From CAZHCG01 sp046484285 (GTDB taxonomy: Bacteria > Myxococcota_A > Polyangia > JAAYKL01), in NCBI GenBank assembly GCA_046484285.1, contig JAWOBP010000015.1, positions 1 to 7,434 on the forward strand: a DNA stretch of 7,434 nucleotides, in the 5' to 3' direction. The translations under genes were made by a program, and so were the position numbers. Shown one piece after another: positions 1-6,309 of the stretch (its first letter is position 1; every line of letters starts with the position of its first letter). A model generated the notes under the pieces. The model did no database searches. It was not told where the DNA came from and was given only the letters and a program-made list of their open reading frames with translations.

Positions 1-2
1 GA

Positions 3-77
3 TACGGCGATGATGTCGAAGACGAGATAGGCGACGACGAGGTCCCCGCCAGCCTCTGCGAGGTGCCGGTGATCTGA
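3..77 (+). CDS. Possible C-terminal tail of a gene entering from the left edge
   Basis: The third plus-strand frame is open from the edge to a TGA at 75-77 and would encode about 24 residues, rich in Asp and Glu, ending in Val-Pro-Val-Ile. Third codon positions are mostly G or C, as in the neighbouring genes. If real, the gene converges on malG, with 117 bases between the two stop codons. The fragment is too short to assign to a family. The opposite strand is also open here, from a GTG at 81-83 to the edge, with an equally plausible translation, so the strand is not settled. Confidence 0.2.
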   Translation, partial: YGDDVEDEIGDDEVPASLCEVPVI

Positions 78-194
78 GCGCACCGGCCGCTTCGATCTTG
101 TTGCAGGGTTTTCGAGCCGGGGTATCGCGATCGAGCGCCACCCACCGGACCCCCGGCCCGAAACGCTTTCCTCACAGCGCGGAATGCTCCCCTC

Positions 195-1043
195 TCAACC
201 CTTGACGCCGCCCGCGGTCAGGCCTCCGACCAGGTGGCGTTGCAGGGCGAAGAACAGCGCCATGACCGGAATCGAGACCAGGATCGCCCCGGCGGCGAAG
301 CGGCCCCACTCCGTGGAGTAGTCGCCCACGTGGCTCTGCAGCGCGACCGGCAGGGTGAACATGGTGGGCTTGGACATGAAGGTCGCCGCCAGGATGAACT
401 CGTTCCAGGCGGTCATGAACGAGAACAGGGCGGTGACCGCGATTCCCGGCCTCGCCAGCGGCAGCACGATCTTGCGAAAGATGGCGAAGCGCCCCATCCC
501 GTCCATCACCGCCGCCTCCTCCAGCTCGCGCGGAATCGTGTCGAAATAGCCCTTGAGCATCCAGGCGCAGAAAGGGACCGCGGTCGTGGAGTAGACCAGC
601 GACAGCCCGGCCAGCGAGTCGAGCAGCGACAGCTTCTCGAGGATGATGTAAAGCGGAATCATCATCACCACCCCGGGAAACATCTGCGTGACCAGCAACA
701 TGTTCATCCCGCGCCGCCGGCCCGGAAACGAAAAGCGCGAAAAGGCGTAGGCCGCCGTCGTGGCCAGCCCCACGCCGAGCAGGGTCGTCGCCAGCGAGAC
801 CACGACACTGTTGAACAGCTGGTGGGCGAACAGCCAGTGTCCCTGCATGTCGGTCGCGGTGACCAGCTGCTCGAAGTTGTCCAGCGACAGCTCCGCCGGC
901 AGCGGGCTCGCCGACAGCGAGAACGACTGAGAGGTCCCCAGCGCCATCTTGATCACCCACAGCACCGGGTAGAGCGCGGCACAGGTGAAGACGGTCAGCC
1001 CCGCGTGGGCCAGCGCCGTTCGAATGCCTCTCGGTCGCCTCAT
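195..1043 (-). CDS. malG: Maltose/maltodextrin ABC transporter permease MalG
   Basis: The 282-residue inner-membrane protein has the length and layout of MalG. Hydrophobic segments lie at about residues 13-34, 77-101, 115-136, 145-165, 201-222 and 249-267, giving six helices. The cytoplasmic coupling loop carries the EAA motif: Glu176-Ala-Ala, Gly182, then Ile192-x-Leu-Pro195, the site that docks onto the ATPase. The C-terminus, ending Leu-Thr-Ala-Gly-Gly-Val-Lys-Gly, matches my memory of the E. coli MalG tail, which supports a maltose-type transporter over a general sugar importer. The ATG overlaps the stop of the malE-malF fusion by four bases (ATGA), and a GGAGGGAG lies ten bases upstream, so translational coupling is likely. 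It is the last gene of the operon. The frame stays open far upstream, but that extension lies inside the overlapping permease gene and is not coding. Exact substrate is inferred from the adjacent amylase. Confidence 0.95.
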   Translation of the reverse strand: MRRPRGIRTALAHAGLTVFTCAALYPVLWVIKMALGTSQSFSLSASPLPAELSLDNFEQLVTATDMQGHWLFAHQLFNSVVVSLATTLLGVGLATTAAYAFSRFSFPGRRRGMNMLLVTQMFPGVVMMIPLYIILEKLSLLDSLAGLSLVYSTTAVPFCAWMLKGYFDTIPRELEEAAVMDGMGRFAIFRKIVLPLARPGIAVTALFSFMTAWNEFILAATFMSKPTMFTLPVALQSHVGDYSTEWGRFAAGAILVSIPVMALFFALQRHLVGGLTAGGVKG

Positions 1044-3217
1044 CCCGCCTTGGCTCCCTCCGTCACGCGCCGGGTGAAGATCGAGTAGCCGATCAGCGCC
1101 ACGAAAATCAGCACCGCGTACGCCGCCGCGTAGCCGTACTGCTCCTGCCGGGAAAACGCCCAGCGGTACGCCTCGCTTACCAGGATCTCGGTCGCGCCGT
1201 CCGGCTCTCCGCCCGAGACCAGGTAGACGATGTTGAACATGTTGAACGTCCAGACGCTGCCCAGGATCACCGCCGGCACCAGCGCCGGCTTGATCTGGGG
1301 CAGGATCACGCGCCAAAAACGCGTCCAGGCTCCCGCTCCGTCCATCTCCGCGGCCTCCTCCAGGTCGCGCGGTATCGCCTGCAGCGCCCCCAGGCAGACC
1401 ACCATCATGAACGGGAAGCCCAGCCAGGTGTTGGTCGTCACGTTGGCGGCCAACGCCGTCCAGAAGCTCGAGAACCAAAAGATCGGCTCCAGGCCCAACA
1501 GCTCCAGCAGGCCGTTGACCGCTCCCAGCTGGCTGTGGAACATCCCTTTCCAAATCAAAGCCGTGATGTAGTTCGGCACCGCCCAGGGCACGATCAGCAA
1601 GACGCGGTAGACGCCGCGCAGCTCGAGCCAAGGGCTGCGCAGCACCATCGCCAACGCCAGGCCGATCGACACGTGAAGAACCACGTTGAGCGCGGTCCAG
1701 AGCACGGTGACGCCCAGCGTGAACCAGAACGAGAGAGGATCGCCGACAGCGTAATCCCGGCTGGTCAGGATGTCGACGAAGTTGGCCAGTCCCACGAACG
1801 AGAACTCCCCGCCGCGATGCGAGTAGAAAGCGACCGCGGTCCCCACCGCGAACGGCAGCATCACCAGCGCCAGCATCGCCAGCGCCGCAGGCGCCACGTA
1901 GAGATAGGCGTGGCGTGACGCGACGATGCCCGAAAAAAATCCCCTTTCCCTGCGGCGCCGGAACCGAAAGGCCAGCAGCGCGAGCACGATACCGCCGGCT
2001 GCGAGCAGGTAGGGCAACGGATCGCGACTCGGCGGCGGCTCGCGGGTCACCACGCGCAGATCGTGCTGAGCGCGCTCCAGCGCCTCTCGCGGTTCCCGCG
2101 CGCCGCGCAGCACGGAGCGCAAGGCGCGCGAGGCCGGCTCCCACACCGACCTCATCAGCGGATGATTGGGCATCGGCGCGGCTCTCTCGGCCTGGCGGCG
2201 GAAGACCCGCAGCGCGGCCGGAAGCTCTCTCTCGCCTCGGCCGCGATAGAACCGCTCGTCGCAGACGAGCTGCCCAGCTTTTTCGGCGCGCAGCCGGGCG
2301 CCTTCGCCGAACGCCAGGAAGCGGGCCAACTCCAGCGCCAGCTCGGGGTCGTGCGCCTCGGCCGAAACGATCGCCGCCTCCACGGTCAGAAACGGCCGAG
2401 CCGGCATCCCGGTCTCGCTGACCAGCGGCAGGGGCGCCAGCGCGTAGGGCGTCTTCGCGTCCAGCTCTCCGGTGAACCACGGTCCGTTGATCGCCATTGC
2501 GGCGCGCCCCTCGTTGAACAAGCGCGAGACTAACGCGGCCGTCGGCTCTCCGGGAATCAACCCGCGATCGACCAGCCTCGAGACGAACTCGAAGCTGCGA
2601 GCGTTGCGCGGATCGTCGAGCACCGGTTCTCCTTCGTCGTCGAAGATCCGGCCGCCGAAACCCAGCAGCCACGGAACGTGGAAATAGAAATCCCCGGCCT
2701 GGTAGGCCAGTCCGTAGCATCCGGTCTCCGCGTCGGAATAGCTCTCGGCGATCGCGATCAGCTCGTCGGTGGTACGAGGCGGATCGCCGACCAGCTCGGT
2801 GTTGTAGAACAAGACCAGCGACTTGATCGCCAGCGGCAGGCCGTACAGCGCGCCGTCGATCTCGAGCGCCTCAGCCGAGCCCGGCGAGAGACGCTCCAGC
2901 TCCCCGGGCTCGACATCCCGGCTCAGATCGCGGATCAATCCCGAGCGCGCCCAGTCGCCGACGCGCTCGTGGGCGAAGATGAACAGGTCCGGCCCCTGCC
3001 CGCGCGGGATCGCGGAGGTGAGCTTGTTGGCGTAGGCGTCGTGCGGCACCGCCAGCGGACGCACGGGCGATTGCGGATGGCTTTCGTTCCAGCGCCGCAC
3101 CAACCGGCGAAGAACTCCCTGCTCCTCGCCGCGATAGCTGTGCCACAGCGCGATCTCGCCGGCCGACGCGGGCAACGCGAACAGCAAGACGAGCAACGCC
3201 GCGATCCGGCGCATCAT
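1040..3217 (-). CDS. malF: Fused MalE-like solute-binding domain and MalF-like permease
   Basis: This 725-residue protein joins two normally separate transporter parts. Residues 1-19 form a signal peptide with Ala-Ser-Ala before the likely cut. Residues 20 to about 390 are an extracellular solute-binding domain of the sugar type, beginning Ile-Ala-Leu-Trp-His-Ser-Tyr, with the family's Gly-x-Tyr-Gly-Leu-Pro (122-128) and Ala-Met-Ala-Ile-Asn-Gly-Pro-Trp (240-247) segments. A helix at about 402-418, followed by an Arg-rich stretch (418-425), returns the chain to the cytoplasm. Residues about 437-715 are a MalF-type permease with six hydrophobic segments. Its EAA loop has Glu621-Ala-Ala, Gly627 and Ile638-Leu-Pro. 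The first periplasmic loop is only about 35 residues long, so the large loop of E. coli MalF is missing. The ATG overlaps the ATPase stop by one base (TGATG) and has GAGGGGG nine bases upstream. A second ATG directly follows and a GTG directly precedes, so the start is uncertain by one codon. From memory, such fusions are known in Bdellovibrio. No free malE is present in the window. Confidence 0.93.
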   Translation of the reverse strand: MMRRIAALLVLLFALPASAGEIALWHSYRGEEQGVLRRLVRRWNESHPQSPVRPLAVPHDAYANKLTSAIPRGQGPDLFIFAHERVGDWARSGLIRDLSRDVEPGELERLSPGSAEALEIDGALYGLPLAIKSLVLFYNTELVGDPPRTTDELIAIAESYSDAETGCYGLAYQAGDFYFHVPWLLGFGGRIFDDEGEPVLDDPRNARSFEFVSRLVDRGLIPGEPTAALVSRLFNEGRAAMAINGPWFTGELDAKTPYALAPLPLVSETGMPARPFLTVEAAIVSAEAHDPELALELARFLAFGEGARLRAEKAGQLVCDERFYRGRGERELPAALRVFRRQAERAAPMPNHPLMRSVWEPASRALRSVLRGAREPREALERAQHDLRVVTREPPPSRDPLPYLLAAGGIVLALLAFRFRRRRERGFFSGIVASRHAYLYVAPAALAMLALVMLPFAVGTAVAFYSHRGGEFSFVGLANFVDILTSRDYAVGDPLSFWFTLGVTVLWTALNVVLHVSIGLALAMVLRSPWLELRGVYRVLLIVPWAVPNYITALIWKGMFHSQLGAVNGLLELLGLEPIFWFSSFWTALAANVTTNTWLGFPFMMVVCLGALQAIPRDLEEAAEMDGAGAWTRFWRVILPQIKPALVPAVILGSVWTFNMFNIVYLVSGGEPDGATEILVSEAYRWAFSRQEQYGYAAAYAVLIFVALIGYSIFTRRVTEGAKAG
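1054..1061 (-). promoter_or_regulatory. Ribosome binding site of malG
   Basis: GGAGGGAG reads on the minus strand ten bases before the ATG at 1043, inside the end of the upstream fusion gene. It supports the short start rather than any of the much longer open-frame alternatives. Confidence 0.6.
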
Positions 3218-4338
3218 CACAGATCGCCCCCTCGCCGATCGGGGCGCAGCGCAACTCCGCTGCGCTCGTCGAAGAGATGGACCTCGCCTCGCTCCACCCC
3301 GCAGCCGACGTCGTCGCCGATGGATAACCCGGACAGCTCGCGAGTCGGAAGCTGGGCCACGACATGCCGTCCGGAGGCGAGGCGCAGGTGAGCGTGCGAC
3401 TCGAACCCCAGCGTCTCGACCACGTCGAGAGCACCGCGGATCTGCCCCTTCCCGCCGCGAGAGATCCGTGCCAGCGCGGTAGGACGCACGCCGGCGACGA
3501 CGTCTCGGGGCTCGACGAACAGTCCTCGATACTCCGAGGGCAGCTCGAGATCGAATCCTTGGCCCGTCGCCCGAGGCCCCGCGGGATCGAATCTCGCGGG
3601 CAAGAAGTTCATCGCCGGGCTGCCGATGAAACCCGCGACGAAGCGGTTGGCCGGCCGCGCGAACAGCTCGGTCGGTGCGCCCAGTTGCTGCACGCGTCCT
3701 TCGTTGAGCACGCAGATGCGGTCGGCGAGGGTCATCGCCTCCACCTGGTCGTGGGTCACGTAAATCATCGTCGCGTCGAGCTCGCGATGCAGCTTCTTGA
3801 GCTCCACGCGCATCTGGCCGCGCAGAGCCGCGTCCAGGTTGCTGAGAGGCTCGTCGAAGAGAAAACCGCAGGGCTGTCTGACAATTGCCCGTCCGACCGC
3901 CACCCGTTGTCGCTGTCCTCCGGAGAGCTGTCCCGGCTTGCGATCCAGCAGGGCCTCGAGCCCCAGGCGCCCGGCCGCTTCGCGGACCAGCCGCGCCACT
4001 TCCCGCTTGCCCACTTTTCGCACAGTCAGTGAAAAGGCCATGTTCTGCGCCACGGTCATGTGCGGGTACAGCGCGTAGGACTGGAAGACCATCGCCAGGT
4101 CCCGGTCCTTGGGATGCACGCCGTTCGCGCGCCGACCGTCGATCAGCAGCTCTCCCGAGGTGATCTCCTCCAACCCGGCCACGCAGCGCAGCAAGGTGGA
4201 CTTGCCGCACCCGGACGGCCCCACCAGCACCAGCAACTCCCCGCTCTCTATGTCGATGTCTATCCCGTCGAGCACGACGTTGTCGTCATACGCCTTGACG
4301 AGGTCGCGAATCTCGATCCTGCCGGTTCTTTCGCTCAT
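3217..4338 (-). CDS. malK: Sugar ABC transporter ATPase, MalK/UgpC type
   Basis: The 373-residue cytoplasmic ATPase powers the transporter formed by the fused permease and MalG. It has all expected motifs, numbered from the chosen ATG: Walker A Gly-Pro-Ser-Gly-Cys-Gly-Lys-Ser-Thr at 40-48, Q-loop Gln86, signature Leu-Ser-Gly-Gly-Gln at 138-142, Walker B ending Phe-Asp-Glu-Pro with catalytic Glu163, D-loop Ser-Asn-Leu-Asp at 166-169 and switch His196. Residues from about 235 form the OB-fold/TOBE regulatory extension typical of the MalK/UgpC/MsmK group, including Gly-Val-Arg-Pro-Thr, and the total length fits MalK (about 370). Family members can serve several sugar importers, so maltodextrin specificity rests on the neighbours. 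The ATG at 4338 was preferred to an in-frame GTG at 4347; neither has a good ribosome binding site. It lies 52 bases after the amylase stop, and its own stop overlaps the next gene's start. Confidence 0.95.
   Translation of the reverse strand: MSERTGRIEIRDLVKAYDDNVVLDGIDIDIESGELLVLVGPSGCGKSTLLRCVAGLEEITSGELLIDGRRANGVHPKDRDLAMVFQSYALYPHMTVAQNMAFSLTVRKVGKREVARLVREAAGRLGLEALLDRKPGQLSGGQRQRVAVGRAIVRQPCGFLFDEPLSNLDAALRGQMRVELKKLHRELDATMIYVTHDQVEAMTLADRICVLNEGRVQQLGAPTELFARPANRFVAGFIGSPAMNFLPARFDPAGPRATGQGFDLELPSEYRGLFVEPRDVVAGVRPTALARISRGGKGQIRGALDVVETLGFESHAHLRLASGRHVVAQLPTRELSGLSIGDDVGCGVERGEVHLFDERSGVALRPDRRGGDL
3227..3233 (-). promoter_or_regulatory. Ribosome binding site of the malE-malF fusion gene
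   Basis: GAGGGGG lies nine bases before the ATG at 3217, within the last codons of the ATPase gene. It fixes the start of the fusion gene near the ATPase stop. The frame itself is open another 1 kb upstream, but that part is only a shadow of the ATPase gene. Confidence 0.6.
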
Positions 4339-4390
4339 GCCCGTCACAGCTCGGTTTCTACCAAACTTCTCCCGCCGGTAAAGCGGGGCG

Positions 4391-6199
4391 TCACTGCTTC
4401 ACGTAGATTCCGACACCGCGGGGCGGGACGACGACGCGCAGGCTGCCCTCCTCGCCGACGGTGACGGTGCCCTCGGCGGAACCATCCCCCTCGAAGACAT
4501 TGGTCAGCTCGGCGCCGGGGGCAAAAGAGGTCTGCATGTGGTCTCCGGGTGGATCGGCCCAGGCGTAGGAGGTCTCGCTGGCATGGATCTCGCTGGTGTT
4601 GATCACTACGAGCACGGTCTCGCCGGCGTGGCTGCGCTCGAAGGCGAAGATGCCCGCATCCGGCTCGTCTCCAGTGCGCTCGGTCGCCCAGCGGACCGTC
4701 ATCTCTCCCCGGCGAAGCGGCGCGTACTGCTTGCGCAAATCGATCAGGTGGCGGATCAACTGGAACGTCTCGCCGCCCGTGTCGTATCCGCTCTCCCACA
4801 GATCCTCGCGGTTGAACGGATCGTTGCCGCCGTCGAAGCCCTGCTCGGTGCCGTAATAAATGCATGGAATCCCGTCGATGGTCAGCAGGTAGGCCAACGT
4901 GTTGTGCAGCGCATCCAGAGACGGTTTCTCGTAGAGAAAGCGAGGAATGTCGTGGTTGTCGATGAAGTTGACCAGCAACTGCGACGGGGCCAGCTGCTCG
5001 CCGTCCTCGGAGGTGGGCCCGCCAGAGTTGGGAATCGTGCTGTAGTTGTCCTGGCGGGCTTCGAAAAGGTTCTCGATCGTCGTCGTCGGACTGCCGTGCT
5101 TGAACACGCCGTCGATCACCTGGAACTTGTGCGAAAAGTAGAAGACCGAATCCACCTCGTCGTCGAAGGTGTAGCTCCCGATCAGCGCGTCGTCGCCGTC
5201 GAACGCCTCGCCGAACATGAAGAAATTCTGCTTGCCGATCGAAGCCGCCAACTCGCGGATGCCGGGACAGAACACTTGCCAAAAACCGTGCTCCACGTGC
5301 TTGAGGGTATCGATGCGGAATCCGTCGAAGTCGGCGGCACCAATCCAGTAGCCGTACGCATCTGTGAGGGCCCGGCGCACATCCGGATGCGTGGTCTTGA
5401 GATCCTTGAGACCGCCCGGAAAATCCCCGTAGACCACCTGCTCCCACTGGTTCCAATCGTAGACTCGACCGCGGCGGTTGTACCAGGCCGGGTTGCGGAA
5501 AACCTCGGGCTTCGGTGCCACGCGGTTTATCTCCGGATCGTTCAGCCAGACGACCGGCGCCGGTCCGGCCTGGCCGAGAGATGTCTCCGCCTGCACACCG
5601 TCCGGGTCGTAGTCCGGATCGTATTCGGAAACGTGAGTCACACCGGACGTGGTACCGCTTCCGTAGACCGACTCGTCGGGCTGACCGTTGCCGTTGATGT
5701 CGTAGTAGAAGAGCTGGCCCACGTGGTTGGTCACGATATCCAGGATCACCTTGATCCCGCGACGGTGACAGGCGTCCACCATCTCGCGCAGCTTGGCCAG
5801 GTCGCCGAAGTGGGGGTTGGGCGAGGTGAAATCCTGGGTCCAGTAGCCGTGATAGCTCCAGACGCCGGCGTCGGTCTCGACGTTCTTGACCACCGGCGAA
5901 ATCCAGATTGCCGTAACGCCGAGATCCTCGAGGTAATCCAGCTTGTCGATCACACCCTGCCAGTCGCCGCCGTGGTAGGCCGCAGGAGCATGAGGGTTCA
6001 CGTTGTAGTTGTTGTTGGGATCGCCGTCGGCGAAGCGATCCACCATCAGCTGGTAGATCACCTCGTCACGCCAGTCGACGACATGCGTATCCACTTCGAA
6101 ATCCTCGGCGACCGGCCCGAGATCGACGCATCCATGAAGGAGAAAAAGGAAGCTACCGATCAGAAAGACAGCGACAAACGAGAAACGAAAAAACCTCAT
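4391..6199 (-). CDS. GH13 alpha-amylase, predicted lipoprotein
   Basis: This 602-residue enzyme is predicted to hydrolyse internal alpha-1,4-glucosidic bonds of starch or related glucans. A hydrophobic leader (about residues 6-22) ends in Leu-His-Gly-Cys24, a probable lipobox. Valine rather than Asp follows the Cys, consistent with outer-membrane sorting in many Gram-negatives. The catalytic barrel spans about 45-495 with all GH13 regions: Asp154-Ile-Val-Thr-Asn158-His159, Gly-Phe-Arg295-Ile-Asp297 (nucleophile), Gly-Glu331 (acid/base) and Asn415-His416-Asp417. Lys300-His301 match the subsite pair of classical alpha-amylases such as Taka-amylase. The loop domain at about 160-245 contains a calcium-loop-like Asp-x-Asn-x-Asn segment (167-177). 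The last roughly 100 residues form a beta-sandwich domain. No separate starch-binding domain is evident. The start is supported by a strong AGGAGG seven bases upstream. It is the first gene of the maltodextrin operon and presumably generates the transporter's substrates. A pullulan- or cyclodextrin-active relative cannot be excluded. Confidence 0.96.
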   Translation of the reverse strand: MRFFRFSFVAVFLIGSFLFLLHGCVDLGPVAEDFEVDTHVVDWRDEVIYQLMVDRFADGDPNNNYNVNPHAPAAYHGGDWQGVIDKLDYLEDLGVTAIWISPVVKNVETDAGVWSYHGYWTQDFTSPNPHFGDLAKLREMVDACHRRGIKVILDIVTNHVGQLFYYDINGNGQPDESVYGSGTTSGVTHVSEYDPDYDPDGVQAETSLGQAGPAPVVWLNDPEINRVAPKPEVFRNPAWYNRRGRVYDWNQWEQVVYGDFPGGLKDLKTTHPDVRRALTDAYGYWIGAADFDGFRIDTLKHVEHGFWQVFCPGIRELAASIGKQNFFMFGEAFDGDDALIGSYTFDDEVDSVFYFSHKFQVIDGVFKHGSPTTTIENLFEARQDNYSTIPNSGGPTSEDGEQLAPSQLLVNFIDNHDIPRFLYEKPSLDALHNTLAYLLTIDGIPCIYYGTEQGFDGGNDPFNREDLWESGYDTGGETFQLIRHLIDLRKQYAPLRRGEMTVRWATERTGDEPDAGIFAFERSHAGETVLVVINTSEIHASETSYAWADPPGDHMQTSFAPGAELTNVFEGDGSAEGTVTVGEEGSLRVVVPPRGVGIYVKQ

Positions 6200-6206
6200 G
6201 GACTAA

Positions 6207-6212
6207 CCTCCT
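6207..6212 (-). promoter_or_regulatory. Strong ribosome binding site of the amylase gene
   Basis: A perfect AGGAGG sits seven bases before the ATG at 6199, the best-formed translation signal in the window. It fixes the start that gives a complete lipoprotein leader. Confidence 0.85.
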
Positions 6213-6233
6213 GAGAACACATTCTGACACAAC

Positions 6234-6250
6234 AGCGAAAACGAGCGAAA
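6234..6250. repeat. Two 7-base direct repeats phased by 10 bases in the amylase leader
   Basis: AGCGAAA occurs at 6234-6240 and again at 6244-6250 on the plus strand (TTTCGCT on the strand of the operon), exactly one helical turn apart. Just nearer the gene, ACAC occurs at 6217-6220 and 6227-6230 with the same 10-base spacing. Such phased repeats can be protein-binding sites, but the units are short and chance is possible. No convincing -35/-10 promoter could be recognised around them. Confidence 0.35.
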
Positions 6251-6271
6251 GGCCTATACGGATCAAGTGCA

Positions 6272-6297
6272 GGGCGCGGCCGGGGCGCCCACCGGCC
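6272..6297. repeat. Two overlapping, mutually exclusive GC-rich inverted repeats
   Basis: GGGCGC (6272-6277) pairs perfectly with GCGCCC (6285-6290). GGCCGG (6278-6283) pairs perfectly with CCGGCC (6292-6297). The loop of each hairpin contains an arm of the other, so only one can form at a time. An 8-base palindrome, GGGCGCCC, lies at 6283-6290. No T-run follows on either side, so this is not a standard terminator. The element sits next to the composition junction and about 75-100 bases upstream of the amylase start. Confidence 0.5.
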
Positions 6298-6309
6298 ACA
6301 TCTTCGCCA

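Noticed and set aside
78..194. Terminator searched for after malG
   Set aside because: Only very weak stems (four base pairs) without a T-run were found, so no terminator can be supported.
1044..2720. Long N-terminal extension of the malG frame, open for over 500 codons on the minus strand
   Set aside because: It lies wholly over the fused transporter gene in another frame, its translation is Arg- and Ala-rich with no domain, and the true malG start has an ATGA overlap and a ribosome binding site.
3218..4210. Upstream extension of the fusion-gene frame across the ATPase gene
   Set aside because: The translation is low-complexity and Arg-rich, while the ATPase frame has all ABC motifs. The signal peptide and ribosome binding site place the fusion start at 3217.
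4371..4387. Possible terminator hairpin (5-bp GC stem, 7-base loop) between the amylase and ATPase genes
   Set aside because: The stem is short and no T-run follows on the minus strand. The 52-base gap and common function favour read-through.
4538..6214. 558-codon open frame on the plus strand opposite the amylase
   Set aside because: It is a GC-rich antisense shadow. The minus strand holds a complete GH13 enzyme with all catalytic residues, and the antisense translation shows no recognisable domain.
6213..6300. Sigma-70-type promoter for the amylase operon
   Set aside because: No pair of hexamers with acceptable match and 16-18 base spacing was found. The promoter may be of another type, or may have been lost at the junction.
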